64,000 bases of DNA, taken from assembly GCF_003201195.1 (NCBI RefSeq), contig NZ_QICQ01000007.1, positions 1-64,000 of the forward strand, read 5' to 3'. Below the pieces are notes generated by a model. That model was not told where the DNA came from and did not search any database. It worked only from the letters and a program-made list of their open reading frames with translations. Of the stretch, positions 1-8,951 are shown piece after piece. Source of the DNA: Nitrosomonas eutropha. Its GTDB lineage: Bacteria > Pseudomonadota > Gammaproteobacteria > Burkholderiales > Nitrosomonadaceae. Position 1 is the stretch's first letter, and every line of letters begins with the position of its first letter. Both the position numbers and the translations under genes were made by a program.

Positions 1-160
1 TCGGTGCATCGTGGGTGAATTCCCGCTTCCGCCACTTCGCTACCGTTTTTGGATTAATCCCATGCCGCTTGGCCAGAACATTCAGACTCTCTTGACTATT
101 TTGTATCGCTCGACGCACCGCCACTGTCGTGCGGGCGCTTCCGTGTAATATCTGTCCCAT
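1..160 (-). CDS. IS481-type transposase, N-terminal part (runs off window)
   Basis: The minus-strand frame opens with ATG at 158-160 and stays open to the window edge. The first residues (MGQILHGSARTT) and the following helix-turn-helix stretch (VLAKRHGINPKTVAKWRKR) match the usual start of IS481-family transposases, which carry this DNA-binding domain ahead of a DDE integrase core. Only about 53 residues are inside the window, so the catalytic core cannot be judged. The element's end should lie between 161 and 220, directly against the IS5-like remnant. Confidence 0.75.
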   Translation of the reverse strand, partial: MGQILHGSARTTVAVRRAIQNSQESLNVLAKRHGINPKTVAKWRKREFTHDAP

Positions 161-220
161 AAATCATCCCTCCGTAGCTGGTTATATGTTACACCGGCAC
201 ACCGTGGGACTAAACACTTA

Positions 221-1070
221 GAACCTGTTTATGCTCTTCTGGGTAATAGTATTAAAAGTGCCAGGTGGACAAATTGCAGGCTGGTATTGAGTTTTCGCTC
301 GCCGTTCTTTCATAATCGCCGGTATTTTTCCAGCCATGAAAAAGTTTATTCCACAATCCAGCGCCTGGAAATGACCACAAAAGTGTGCATTTCACTTTTC
401 CTGGTGATCTGCACCGTGATCACCTCACCCAAACATAACCTGACTGCTTCGGTAAATGATTGAGCTGTGTAGCCAGAATCCGTAAGCATGCTCAATACGT
501 AGAACAGTCGGAATGCTTGGCGTTAATGCAGCAATAGTTCCCTTGCAGCCGGTAACCTCTGCGGTTGTCGCAGCAATGGCGTGAGGCAATCCCAAGGTGT
601 CAACAACGATATGTCGTTTGATTTCGGACATTTTCTTGTCTGCATCGTAGCCCTTTTCCTCGGCGGTATCCGTATTTTTTACATTTTTTACACTCTGGGC
701 ATCAACAATCACCCGCTTGGGTATGCGTTTGCAGCCAGCCTGAATACGAGCCTCCGATATCTGATTTTTTAATGCACACCCCATCGATGCCATCGACGGC
801 AGGTTTTTTTCATTTGGAGAAATACGTGTAAATTGTCTCCCATTTCGGGTGGTCACCGGGAAGCGCCCGCCATTGACAGTCCGTTTTAAGTATGTACACC
901 ACTGTGCAAAATACGGCGAATAGGTCAATAATGCGTGGCTTGGTGACTTTGCGAACTCTTTCCAGAATCAGTTGAATAACAGCAAGTTGTTTTTGCGATA
1001 GAGCGCTCAGATAACTTGCCCTCATGTCCCAACATGAACATCAGCTTTACGAGATCATAAACAGATTCTT
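221..1070 (-). mobile_element. Decayed IS5-family insertion sequence
   Basis: Imperfect terminal inverted repeats bound this block: AACCTGTTTATGCTCTT near 222 and, inverted, AGATCATAAACAGATT near 1052. The block contains one disrupted transposase on the minus strand. Size (about 850 bp) and transposase type fit IS5/IS1031-like elements. No clear target-site duplication was seen. It abuts an IS481-type element, so this end of the window is an insertion hot spot. Confidence 0.7.
290..1025 (-). pseudogene. IS5-type transposase, frameshifted and with stops
   Basis: The N-terminal 70 residues (from 1025, with CQWRALPGDHPKWETIYTYF) are in one frame and the middle part (RVIVDAQSVKN, then KRHIVVDTLGLP) is in another, so a frameshift lies near 810-840. 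The C-terminal signature WLEKYRRL can be read near 315-345, but it is flanked by in-frame stops where Arg or Trp codons are expected. The DDE catalytic Asp regions are recognisable, yet no intact product can be made. This is an inactive IS copy. Confidence 0.75.
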
Positions 1071-1200
1071 ATAAAATATTGACTTCCTGTTTTAGTCAAC
1101 TACTCTGTAAACAACCCTTGGAATTTCTTGCGATCAGTCTCATGAGAAAAGTTATTGCGCGAAGTTGGTCAAGGTGTTTATGTGAATTTCCGGGGGTCTT

Positions 1201-2130
1201 ATGCAAATAATATTTTTATTGCTGTTATTAATGGCAAGTTCTTATGGCTACGCGCAAAACTATACACAGAGTTTTGAGCCGTTACCCGTTTCGATTATTG
1301 ATGAAACAAAAAATGTTGCTTTGATTGCGTTGGGCAAGAAGCTGTATCTTGACCCGCGACTTTCAATTGATGACACTATTTCCTGCAACTCCTGCCACCA
1401 ACTGGATAATTTTGGTGTTGATAACCAGCCAACCTCACCGGGGCATGATGGTAGACGTGGTGGTAGAAATGCTCCGACCACGTTCAATGCTGCGTTGCAA
1501 ATTGCTCAGTTCTGGGATGGACGTGCCAGGAATGTTGAAGAGCAAGCTCTTAGCCAGATTTTGAATCCAATTGAAATGGGGATGGCTAATGAGGAAGCTG
1601 TAATCAGCAAACTAAAAAAAATCGATGAATATCAAACCATGTTTGCCGAGGCTTTCAAGGATGAAAAAGATCCGATTCAGTATAAAAATATCGGCAAGGC
1701 AATTGGCGCTTTTGAACGCACGCTTATCACGCCTTCGCGTTTTGACGATTTTCTCAGGGGTGACGAGAATGCTTTAAATGCTGCCGAGAAACGAGGGTTG
1801 AAAAAATTTGTTTATATGAGGTGTTCCAATTGTCATCACGGTATTGCCATAGGTGGCAACTCGTATAAAAAGATTGGCTTGTTTGAACCATATGAAACCA
1901 GTGATCTTGGCAGGTACGAAGTTACTGGTCTGGAAGCGGACAAAGGAGTATTCAAGGTACCTGGCCTGAGAAATGTTGCTAAAACCGCTCCTTATTTCCA
2001 TGATGGTTCTGTTGCCACACTGGATGAAGCTATTAAAAAAATGGCCAGATATCAGCTGGGTCGTGATGTTGACCCAAGTTTTATCAAAGATGTAAAAGCT
2101 TTTCTGGGTTCACTTACCAGCAAACAATAA
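1201..2130 (+). CDS. Di-haem cytochrome c peroxidase (CcpA/MauG family)
   Basis: This 309-residue protein starts with a secretion signal (hydrophobic residues 3-17, ending near YGYAQ), so it should be periplasmic. Two c-type haem sites are visible: CNSCH near residue 63 and CSNCH near 204. The spacing fits bacterial cytochrome c peroxidases, which reduce H2O2 to water with electrons from small c-type cytochromes; MauG-like oxidases share the fold. The C-terminal YFHDGS motif is typical of the family. A G-rich stretch (GGGGGTC) just upstream may be the ribosome site. The gene stands alone and is followed by nested hairpins. Which family member it is cannot be settled by eye. Confidence 0.88.
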   Translation: MQIIFLLLLLMASSYGYAQNYTQSFEPLPVSIIDETKNVALIALGKKLYLDPRLSIDDTISCNSCHQLDNFGVDNQPTSPGHDGRRGGRNAPTTFNAALQIAQFWDGRARNVEEQALSQILNPIEMGMANEEAVISKLKKIDEYQTMFAEAFKDEKDPIQYKNIGKAIGAFERTLITPSRFDDFLRGDENALNAAEKRGLKKFVYMRCSNCHHGIAIGGNSYKKIGLFEPYETSDLGRYEVTGLEADKGVFKVPGLRNVAKTAPYFHDGSVATLDEAIKKMARYQLGRDVDPSFIKDVKAFLGSLTSKQ

Positions 2131-2454
2131 TATGGTCTGTACCTGACGGATATTGGGTGTGAATGAGTCAGACTTTGCAGAAAAAAGTTGTCTGTCTTGT
2201 AACAGCGGCGGCAGACAACGATTATTAAATGCTGTCTGCCGCCAGTTCTGTAGAAATTTCTGATTACCAGGCGTGTGCCGTGCGGAGATTAATGCCAGTT
2301 GTTATTTCCAGATTTTTCCGACTTTGGTGTGATAAAGCCTTCTTTCAACCTGAATCAAGAAATTGAAGGCGGCATCATGTTTTCAGTAATCAGGGAAGGA
2401 TAGTACATTCAAACCTGACCCCCCGATAAGTCCAGGGGGCTTGAGTTTACCTGA
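2131..2454. other. Intergenic region with competing hairpins
   Basis: No gene is seen here. Two mutually exclusive hairpins follow the peroxidase. One pairs GTTGTCTG (2187-2194) with CAGACAAC (2212-2219). The other pairs GGCGGCAGACA (2207-2217) with TGTCTGCCGCC (2233-2243). The segment 2212-2217 takes part in both. Neither is followed by a strong T run on the plus strand. Confidence 0.5.
2419..2440 (-). terminator. Possible terminator of amoC
   Basis: Just past the amoC stop, read on the minus strand, CCCCC and GGGGG pair across an 11-nt loop and are followed by GTCAGGTTTG. The T tract is weak, so this is a possible rather than a clear intrinsic terminator. Confidence 0.4.
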
Positions 2455-3279
2455 TTAAGGAGCAGTTATGACATCGTCCAATATGGCTCTGTCTTGCTTA
2501 TTCCACTCCACGTCAAGCAAGTTGGAAAAGCGAGCTATGATCTGTACTGCAAGCCCACCCTGGAACAGGGCAGCCCAAGCCAGAATCACGAAGCCCCAGT
2601 GCAGCGGTGCGCTGAAAAGTTCTTCCATGAACCAGAAGGCGTGTCCCCACTCGTTCAGGCCAACGTTAGGCAGACTCATCAACGGTCCTGCTACGGTCAT
2701 GATCAGAGGGAATGACCACCCTTTGTTGTACAGCGGCAACCGGGTGTTGGCGTAAATAATCATTGATACTCCCATGATGATGTATACCGGGAATGAACCA
2801 TAAAACAGAGGAATATGGCTAGGAGTAAAACTTGTATCCCTGATAATCACCTGGTGCCATGAAGCGTCCTGCTCGGTAAAGAAGCTTGATCCCCAGTAAA
2901 CTGCAAATATATAGACCCCAAGCCACATGAGGAAATAGAAATACCGCTTTATTTCCTGCTTTGGAGTCAGATTGGCGAGCTGTTCCGCAGTATTGCGGGT
3001 TTTATATAACCATCCCCAAGTAAAAAGTGCTATGAGAGGCAGAACAGCCATTTGAACACGCCACAAGCCCATCCAGATCCGGTCAAATTCCGGTTCCATT
3101 GAATCCATGCCGTGAGAATAGGCGTATGTGCGCTGGAAATAAACCCACATCACAGCTACAGCTAAGATAGGTAGCAGCCCGAATTTATAGTATTTAGCAT
3201 CAAACCACTCGGATTTATCATAAGTTGGTTTATCAGCAACCTGCTGTGCAGCTTTGTCTTTTAATATATTTGTAGCCAT
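2455..3279 (-). CDS. amoC: Ammonia monooxygenase subunit C, singleton copy
   Basis: The 274-residue integral membrane protein has about six hydrophobic segments (near 35-50, 75-92, 112-132, 163-180, 192-210, 228-248). The [20 protein letters not shown] segment carries conserved Asp and His residues of the kind that bind copper in PmoC/AmoC proteins. AmoC is a subunit of ammonia monooxygenase, which oxidises ammonia to hydroxylamine in the membrane. No amoA or amoB lies beside it, so this is a stand-alone copy like amoC3 of Nitrosomonas europaea, which has been linked to stress response. The ATG at 3277-3279 has an AAGGAG site 9-14 bases upstream. A small ORF precedes it on the same strand. 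Confidence 0.95.
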   Translation of the reverse strand: MATNILKDKAAQQVADKPTYDKSEWFDAKYYKFGLLPILAVAVMWVYFQRTYAYSHGMDSMEPEFDRIWMGLWRVQMAVLPLIALFTWGWLYKTRNTAEQLANLTPKQEIKRYFYFLMWLGVYIFAVYWGSSFFTEQDASWHQVIIRDTSFTPSHIPLFYGSFPVYIIMGVSMIIYANTRLPLYNKGWSFPLIMTVAGPLMSLPNVGLNEWGHAFWFMEELFSAPLHWGFVILAWAALFQGGLAVQIIARFSNLLDVEWNKQDRAILDDVITAP

Positions 3280-3770
3280 AATTACTACTCCTTTTCGCGA
3301 AAATTGGAGTTTCCGTGGAAGCTCCTGATAAAAGTCAGTTACCAGTCTGGTTTCAGAATGAAATCTGATTTAGGACAATTCCGGGTTGTCAAAAAAACTT
3401 CGGTCAATTTAATCAACCTCATACAACACCCGGATTTCAAAGCTTTCATGGCAAGCACCTCCTCTGTTTTAGTATAAAAACTACCTGTTTTCAGGTACTT
3501 ATAAGAGCATATTTATAGGATAAAGTTCAATAACAAAACGCATGACATAGATCATATAAATTTTTTGTTTATTTTCAATATGTTTACATACGTCACTGTA
3601 AGTATAGCCGGTTACGGGATGAGAGGGAAGGGAGGAGAAATTGAAGCCTTGCCTTGCTTTGCTTGGCCGCAGTAGCAGTATCGCGGCTCTAAAGTTTTTT
3701 GTGGCGGATGGAGCAGGCAGGCATGATAGAGGTTGTTACTCTGAGCGAATATATATGCTGGTTTTCAATG
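3280..3770. other. amoC upstream region
   Basis: About 490 bp separate amoC from tusA. The amoC-proximal part holds a short ORF (3339-3449) with a strong ribosome site. A TTGACA-like hexamer reads on the minus strand at 3387-3392, but no good -10 is seen at the right distance. The AT-rich stretch 3460-3600 is the most likely promoter region. No other gene is visible. Confidence 0.5.
3339..3449 (-). CDS. Possible 36-residue leader ORF upstream of amoC
   Basis: An ATG at 3447-3449 follows a very good ribosome site (AGAGGAGG, about 8 bases upstream). The frame runs 36 codons, starts [10 protein letters not shown], ends KPDW and stops 60 bp before amoC. It contains three Cys. No family is recognised. 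The ribosome site is stronger than most in the window, which is the main argument that it is translated. It could be a leader peptide or a small protein co-transcribed with amoC, or a chance ORF. Confidence 0.4.
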   Translation of the reverse strand: MKALKSGCCMRLIKLTEVFLTTRNCPKSDFILKPDW

Positions 3771-4013
3771 CTATCTTTTTTTCAGGTAGAACAGATATTC
3801 ACCAGTAATTTCGGATGAAGACAGTAATTCGTTTCCTGTCTGATCGGCAAACACCTGAAAATCAATCATTGCGCCCGGGTCGGTGGCCATGATTTTGAGC
3901 ACTTGCCCATGTGCCATTTCAGACAGAAATTTTTTTGTGCGGAGAATGGGTAGTGGACAAACGAGCCCACGCACATCCAACTCCTTGTCAAAGGATTCAT
4001 TATCCAGATTCAT
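3771..4013 (-). CDS. tusA: TusA/SirA-like sulfur carrier protein
   Basis: The 80-residue protein has the family signature LDVRGLVCPLPILRTKK near its N-terminus, with the persulfide-carrying Cys at residue 19 in CPLP. TusA-like proteins accept sulfur from cysteine desulfurase or other donors and pass it on, for tRNA thiolation or sulfur metabolism. The ATG at 4011-4013 is chosen because it gives the normal family length; an in-frame TTG 22 codons upstream would add a Lys-rich extension without homology. The gene follows attH on the same strand about 80 bp away. Which pathway it serves is not shown. Confidence 0.85.
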   Translation of the reverse strand: MNLDNESFDKELDVRGLVCPLPILRTKKFLSEMAHGQVLKIMATDPGAMIDFQVFADQTGNELLSSSEITGEYLFYLKKR

Positions 4014-4092
4014 ATTGTTAATTATCTTGATCGGTAAATAAGTCAATTTTACCGGTTTGTAATGCTTGAGAATACCCAATCATGTGTTGTTG

Positions 4093-5163
4093 TTACATCG
4101 TTAATGGCTGTACATAACCAGTCAGCTCCATGTAACCTCGCCCGGCCGGTTTGCCATCACGTGTAAGCGTGATAGCACCTTCCCAGTAGACAGCGCGTGT
4201 AGAATCGCGCGAATCCAATTCCTGATCATCCATTAAAGGGGTAATCTGCCATTCGATCTTGCCTGTTCTGATACGGGTAGCAACCGGGTAGACAGCCTGC
4301 GTACGGGCAGAGCGCCAGGTACGAACCGGGTGAAAACTGACTTGCTCAGGCGTGAAAGATTGCACGCGACCAGAGGCATCACGCAATACAGCATGTGCCC
4401 AGATTTTACTGCCATCTTTCCCGCGTATCTGAAAAGCCATCAATGCAGAACCATTATCGAGGTTCGTGCTGACCCAATCCCAGCCTGCTGCATCCGGATC
4501 GAGATACTCACTCGACCATTCGCGATCAAGCCAGGCTGTTCCGGTGACAGACATATCCTTTCCCTGGCGATTGATTGTTCCGGTTGCCTGTAAATGCGGC
4601 TCGCTGTAGTAATAGCTGGCTTGTGCTGCTTTCGGCCCTTTGCGCGAGAAACCGTTTTCACCCTGCAACATTAAGGGTTGTGAAGGTGTAAATGATAATT
4701 TCATGGTGAAATCATCTGCCCTGATATCGGCTTGGTAGTGGCCATCCATTGTGCGCAGAAAGGTCCAGTCATCTAGCTTTACATCGGTATTGCCGGTTCG
4801 AGCGTATGCCAGATCGAATCCTGAACGGGCAATTTTTTGGTCGTGCTGTAGTTTGCCGATTGCAGGATCGGATAGCGCTGCATGCGCGATGATCAGTTGG
4901 TGGGGAGCAAAATGGCTGGGGTTATCTTTGTCAGTTTGGGTCGTTAAACGGAAGAAGGTAATCTGGAAGCCTAATGGATCACCTGTCGATGTTTCCAGCC
5001 AGCCGGTCACATACCACCATTCAATCCGAAAATTGGGGTGAGCGCCATGATCATCCGGGAACTTAAATATTTTACCGGGCACGACGGGAGCCAATACAGG
5101 TGGAGCCGAAAGCAGAGAGCTCTGAAAAATCAGCCCGCCTAATAATATCCATAAGTAACGCAT
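4093..5163 (-). CDS. attH: AttH-like lipocalin-fold (CrtC-like) secreted protein
   Basis: The 356-residue product begins with a signal peptide (MRYLWILLGGLIFQSSLLSA) and has two lipocalin-like halves. The motif HPNFRIEWWYVTGWLE is typical of the AttH/carotenoid 1,2-hydratase-like family, as is WLDREWSS near residue 215. The ATG at 5161-5163 overlaps the stop of the upstream permease (TAATG), so the two are translationally coupled. In AttEFGH-type clusters this is the periplasmic partner of the ABC exporter; its substrate is unknown. It is not a true carotenoid gene by context, since no carotenoid genes are nearby. Confidence 0.82.
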   Translation of the reverse strand: MRYLWILLGGLIFQSSLLSAPPVLAPVVPGKIFKFPDDHGAHPNFRIEWWYVTGWLETSTGDPLGFQITFFRLTTQTDKDNPSHFAPHQLIIAHAALSDPAIGKLQHDQKIARSGFDLAYARTGNTDVKLDDWTFLRTMDGHYQADIRADDFTMKLSFTPSQPLMLQGENGFSRKGPKAAQASYYYSEPHLQATGTINRQGKDMSVTGTAWLDREWSSEYLDPDAAGWDWVSTNLDNGSALMAFQIRGKDGSKIWAHAVLRDASGRVQSFTPEQVSFHPVRTWRSARTQAVYPVATRIRTGKIEWQITPLMDDQELDSRDSTRAVYWEGAITLTRDGKPAGRGYMELTGYVQPLTM

Positions 5164-7712
5164 TACCAATCCTCCCTAACTGCCCGGATGACATTGCCAG
5201 ACGCTGCACGGCGGCTGGCCACCAGCGCTGTCAATGTGGCGGCCACCAGTACTGCCAATGCCATCAGTACCAGCCATGCCCAAGGCACGTACAGTTGCAT
5301 GGTCCAGTGAAAAGATTGCGGGTTGACAATAAAAATAAGAATCAGGCTGATACCTGTGCCTAGCAGAAATCCGGTGATAATACCAAATCCAGCCAATAAT
5401 CCGCCTTCCAGCGTCAACATACGCTGAATTTGTCGTCTGCTGAGCCCGATATGGCGCAACATACCGAATTCTCTGATCCGGGTCAGCGTCTGTGCTGAAA
5501 AACTGGCTGCTACGCCCATTAAACCTACACCAATTGCGACCAGCTCCAGCAGGTAGGTTACTGCAAAGCTGCGGTCAAACTGTTTCAAGGCAACTGCACG
5601 CACCCGGCCGGTTTCCATGATTTCCAGCGTATCTCCAAACGGCAGCGCCTTTAGTGCTGACACCGCTGTGTGAATAGTTGCTCCAGGTTTTATCCATAGT
5701 GCTGCATCGCTGACATGATCATCTCCGGTCAGCTTGCGGTAATCGGATAATTCCATCTGGATCGCGCCGAAGATACGTCCGTAATCCCGCCACACCCCGG
5801 CAACGATGAATAATTGCGAAGGGTCGGCAAAAGGCAGTGTGACCTGCTTGCCGGTTTTAAATCCATACAGATCAACCATTGCTTCCGATACCCAGATCGG
5901 TACCGTATCAGGGGGAATCTCCCCGGGTGATAGCGCGTTTTCTGTCAATGGGACTATCAATCCGGGGTCGTTGCGATCAATCGGGCGTGCCAGCAGCGTG
6001 ATGTTAGGCCTGGTCGGATCCAGAGTAACCGGTATCGAACGGATAAAATCAATGCGTGCAATATCTGGCAGAGAAGTAATAGTCTGCTGTTCATCAGTTG
6101 TCAGGCCGCGCATATCCTGGTGAATGATGGGGTGCAGATAAAGATCAGCGGGCAATACTTGTGCAAGCCAGTTATCTACCGATACGCGGAAACTGGTTAC
6201 CATAATCGCCATAGCCACCATCAAACTGAAGCTGACCAGTACACCACCCAGTGCAATGGCTGCTAGACCGGAAGCATTTGAAAGCCGGGTGACTGCCAGC
6301 ATATACAAAATGTTTGATTTACTTGGATTGAGTGCGCGTAACAGGGTGGAGAAAAGTAATCCGCATAAATATGGCAATGCAGCCATACTGCCAATCAGCA
6401 ACAGGACGATGGCCAGGTAGCCAAACACAGGCAGATCATACACTGGTGGCAATCCGGCAAAAATAATACCCGTCAGCAGGCAGACAGCAGCCAGCCGGGG
6501 TGCACGTAGTGCTGCCAGTACAGTGTATTCACTGCCAGACTTGAGTGCGGGCGCCGGATGTGTGTGAGCTGCTTCCCATGCAGGCAACAGGCTGCCCAGT
6601 ACAGTAACGCCGGTTCCCAGTAAAAAATAGAGTAATGCCGCTAGGGGATCGAAATGCAACTGTGGTTCCAGTCCCGGAAAGAAACCGGCACCCAGATCTG
6701 CATCAAGATGATGGAGCGCCATCGCCGCCAGCAAATATCCCAGTGCCAGCCCCAGCAGCGATCCCAGTACACCAAGTAATCCGCTCTCCAGCAGAAGTTG
6801 GCGCAAAAGTTGACGACGGGTCATGCCCAGCACACGCAATAGAGCAAGCTGTGATCGCCGCCGGATAGTGGAGAGAGCCTGGCCGGAGAAAATTAGAAAC
6901 GCACCAGTAAACAGGGCCACCAGCGCCAGAATGTCCAGGTTGACGCGGTAAGCGCGTGACATATTGTGCGCGCGTGCATCGTCGTCCTGACTTTCAGTCA
7001 ATAAATAGGAAGCTCCCAGCTCCTTACCCAGCGTTTCCCGAAATGCAGTGTGATTAACACCCTGCTGCAGTTTCAGCTCAATACGTGAAAGCTGGCCGAT
7101 TTGGTCAAAGCGCCACTGTGCTGCACCGATATCCATGACGGCAATGCGCTGCCCAGCATGTGCTCGTGCCAGTCCACCGGCCACGCGCAACGTAATCTGC
7201 CTTGTTCCCATGCTTACTGTGATCGAATCTCCCTGTGTGACTGCAAGCCATTCCATTGCTGCGGGGGACAGAAAAACAGCATCATCGGCCAACATATCCA
7301 TAGGTTTATCCTCTGCTGGTACGCCCAGCAGATCAGGTGTGATACCGATCGCACGAAACATATCCAGCCCCAGAATCTTGAGAGCCGGGTTATGCACAGT
7401 TTTTGCCTTGGCAGGGATGCCGACAGCGATCTCCAGCACCGGGCTGGCCCGCGCTACGCCCTCATGCTGACTGAGCATGGGATAAAGTGTTTCATCGAAC
7501 GTGGATCGGAGGGCGCGCACCGTCAGATCGGAGGTTCCGGAAAGACTGCGGGTGGCGGCGGAGAATTCACTGACAGCCGCTGTATTGATCAGATGAATGG
7601 TGAATCCCAGCGCTACCCCGAACATAATCGCCAGCACAGCCACGATGGATTGCAGACGGTGTGAGCGCCATTCACCCTGTAACAGCCAGCGAGTGAGTAG
7701 TGGCTGGCTCAT
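5163..7712 (-). CDS. ABC transporter permease, FtsX-type (AttF-AttG fusion)
   Basis: The 849-residue permease has two halves. Each has a FtsX/MacB-type domain, with membrane segments near 20-40, 265-290, 310-335, 350-375, 405-465, 485-510 and three more between 715 and 835. A long periplasmic domain lies near 45-260 and another near 510-710. Many genomes encode these halves as separate AttF and AttG; here they are one chain. The start at 7710-7712 overlaps the end of the ATPase gene. With the ATPase and AttH it should form a MacB-like machine acting on an envelope substrate, perhaps a lipid or lipoprotein. Confidence 0.85.
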   Translation of the reverse strand: MSQPLLTRWLLQGEWRSHRLQSIVAVLAIMFGVALGFTIHLINTAAVSEFSAATRSLSGTSDLTVRALRSTFDETLYPMLSQHEGVARASPVLEIAVGIPAKAKTVHNPALKILGLDMFRAIGITPDLLGVPAEDKPMDMLADDAVFLSPAAMEWLAVTQGDSITVSMGTRQITLRVAGGLARAHAGQRIAVMDIGAAQWRFDQIGQLSRIELKLQQGVNHTAFRETLGKELGASYLLTESQDDDARAHNMSRAYRVNLDILALVALFTGAFLIFSGQALSTIRRRSQLALLRVLGMTRRQLLRQLLLESGLLGVLGSLLGLALGYLLAAMALHHLDADLGAGFFPGLEPQLHFDPLAALLYFLLGTGVTVLGSLLPAWEAAHTHPAPALKSGSEYTVLAALRAPRLAAVCLLTGIIFAGLPPVYDLPVFGYLAIVLLLIGSMAALPYLCGLLFSTLLRALNPSKSNILYMLAVTRLSNASGLAAIALGGVLVSFSLMVAMAIMVTSFRVSVDNWLAQVLPADLYLHPIIHQDMRGLTTDEQQTITSLPDIARIDFIRSIPVTLDPTRPNITLLARPIDRNDPGLIVPLTENALSPGEIPPDTVPIWVSEAMVDLYGFKTGKQVTLPFADPSQLFIVAGVWRDYGRIFGAIQMELSDYRKLTGDDHVSDAALWIKPGATIHTAVSALKALPFGDTLEIMETGRVRAVALKQFDRSFAVTYLLELVAIGVGLMGVAASFSAQTLTRIREFGMLRHIGLSRRQIQRMLTLEGGLLAGFGIITGFLLGTGISLILIFIVNPQSFHWTMQLYVPWAWLVLMALAVLVAATLTALVASRRAASGNVIRAVREDW

Positions 7713-8383
7713 TCTCGGTTTTCCAGAGAAATCGGAGCCAGGCCATGCCTGTCCAGTATCAGGATTCTGTCTGCTGTTTCAGCCGCCAGGCGCGAATGCG
7801 TAACAATAATGGCAGAAGCCTGGTTCGCCTTGATCTCGGAACGAATCAATTGCAGGATTTCCCGGGAAGTATCCTGATCGAGATTACCGGTGGGTTCATC
7901 CGCCAGAATCAGGCGCGGGCGGTGTACCAGTGCGCGGGCAATTGCTACCCGTTGCAGTTCCCCTCCCGATAGCTGATGAGGAAAATCCTGCTCCCTTCCC
8001 TGCAAGCCTACTGCTGCCAGCATAGTCAGTGCATGATCAAGCGGCAGATGATTGAGTAGCAGCGGCAGCGAGACATTTTGCTGCAGTGTCAGATGAGGCA
8101 ACACATGAAATGCCTGGAAGATGAATCCCAGATACTTACGCCGCAGGATTGTTGCCGCTTCATCATCCACCGGCAAGTTCTTGCCATCAATTTTGATTTC
8201 ACCGCCATCGGGGCTATCCAGTCCGGCAATCAGGTTCAATAAAGTCGATTTTCCCACCCCAGAGTCACCCATGATGGCGACATATTCTCCAGCGGCAAGG
8301 CTGTAGGATAAACCGGACAATACCTGCCGATCCAAGTAGGATTTACTGATATCACTTAATTCCAGAACGGGTGTATGGCTCAT
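7709..8383 (-). CDS. ABC transporter ATPase, LolD/YbbA type (AttE)
   Basis: The 224-residue ATPase has Walker [10 protein letters not shown] (near residue 44), the signature LSGGE (near 143), Walker B LILADEPT with the catalytic Glu, and the switch His in IIVTHS. These place it in the LolD/MacB/YbbA class that works with FtsX-type permeases. The ATG at 8381-8383 is chosen because it gives the family length; a longer reading adds 22 unrelated residues. It is the first gene of the att-like operon and overlaps the permease by 4 bases. It is divergent from the DUF488 gene, whose promoter must overlap. Confidence 0.9.
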   Translation of the reverse strand: MSHTPVLELSDISKSYLDRQVLSGLSYSLAAGEYVAIMGDSGVGKSTLLNLIAGLDSPDGGEIKIDGKNLPVDDEAATILRRKYLGFIFQAFHVLPHLTLQQNVSLPLLLNHLPLDHALTMLAAVGLQGREQDFPHQLSGGELQRVAIARALVHRPRLILADEPTGNLDQDTSREILQLIRSEIKANQASAIIVTHSRLAAETADRILILDRHGLAPISLENRE

Positions 8384-8437
8384 AGTGGATATTGTATAGT
8401 TAATAGCATGATTAAAGCATACGGGGATTTTACCGAG

Positions 8438-8785
8438 ATGGACATCCAAATTAAAAGAGCTTATGAATCGGCTGACCCTGCGGATGGTTACCGTATTCTG
8501 GTGGATCGACTCTGGCCGCGCGGACTAACCAAAGAGCAGGTGGCGTGTGACTTGTGGTTGAAAGAGATTGCACCTACCACAAATTTACGCAAGTGGTTCA
8601 ATCATGACCACGCAAAATGGGCAGAATTTGAGCAGCGCTATCGTGACGAATTGTCTGTTAATCCCGGCGTAAAAACGTTGCTGGATAAAGCTGTTGAAGG
8701 AAAATTGACACTACTTTACGGGGCACACGACACAGAGTGTAACCAGGCAGTGGTATTAAGGAATTATCTGCTGACACAACAGTGA
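8438..8785 (+). CDS. DUF488 family protein
   Basis: The 115-residue protein carries the DUF488 pattern: IQIKRAYE near the start, RILVDRLWPRGL around residue 22, WLKEIAP, and LTLLYGAHD near the end. The function of this family is unknown; the conserved Arg, Asp and His residues suggest an enzyme. The ATG at 8438-8440 is used because family members start there; in-frame starts further up would overlap the divergent ATPase gene. It is followed by an intergenic repeat shared with the mlaA upstream region. Confidence 0.85.
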   Translation: MDIQIKRAYESADPADGYRILVDRLWPRGLTKEQVACDLWLKEIAPTTNLRKWFNHDHAKWAEFEQRYRDELSVNPGVKTLLDKAVEGKLTLLYGAHDTECNQAVVLRNYLLTQQ

Positions 8786-8807
8786 CAATTGCTTATTTAG
8801 TGTTCAG

Positions 8808-8851
8808 TCCCAGATAATTATATAGATAAAATTCGTTATCCGCTGTTCATG
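8808..8851. repeat. Intergenic repeat, copy 1
   Basis: A 44-bp AT-rich segment containing ATAATTATATAGATAAAA and then GTTATCC is repeated with about 80% identity at 14171-14214. It lies just after the DUF488 stop. It is not a hairpin terminator. Confidence 0.55.
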
Positions 8852-8913
8852 GCTGGCTTGCTGTATAAGCAACTTGCCGGGATGTTGAGTCACTTTTTAG
8901 TAACACTCTTCAT

Positions 8914-8945
8914 CCTGAATGCCTGAATGCCTGAATGCCTGAATG
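8914..8945. repeat. Four tandem copies of CCTGAATG
   Basis: Exact 8-bp units lie at 8914, 8922, 8930 and 8938, just past the stop of the RidA-like gene. The copy number probably varies by slippage. It has no evident coding role. Confidence 0.9.
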
Positions 8946-8951
8946 GAAAGG

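Noticed and set aside
7101-7664. A 187-codon plus-strand frame within the permease gene
   Set aside because: It is Cys- and His-rich antisense noise of a conserved gene.
8914-8945. CRISPR or phase-variable coding repeat
   Set aside because: The units are 8 bp, only four, and outside any reading frame.
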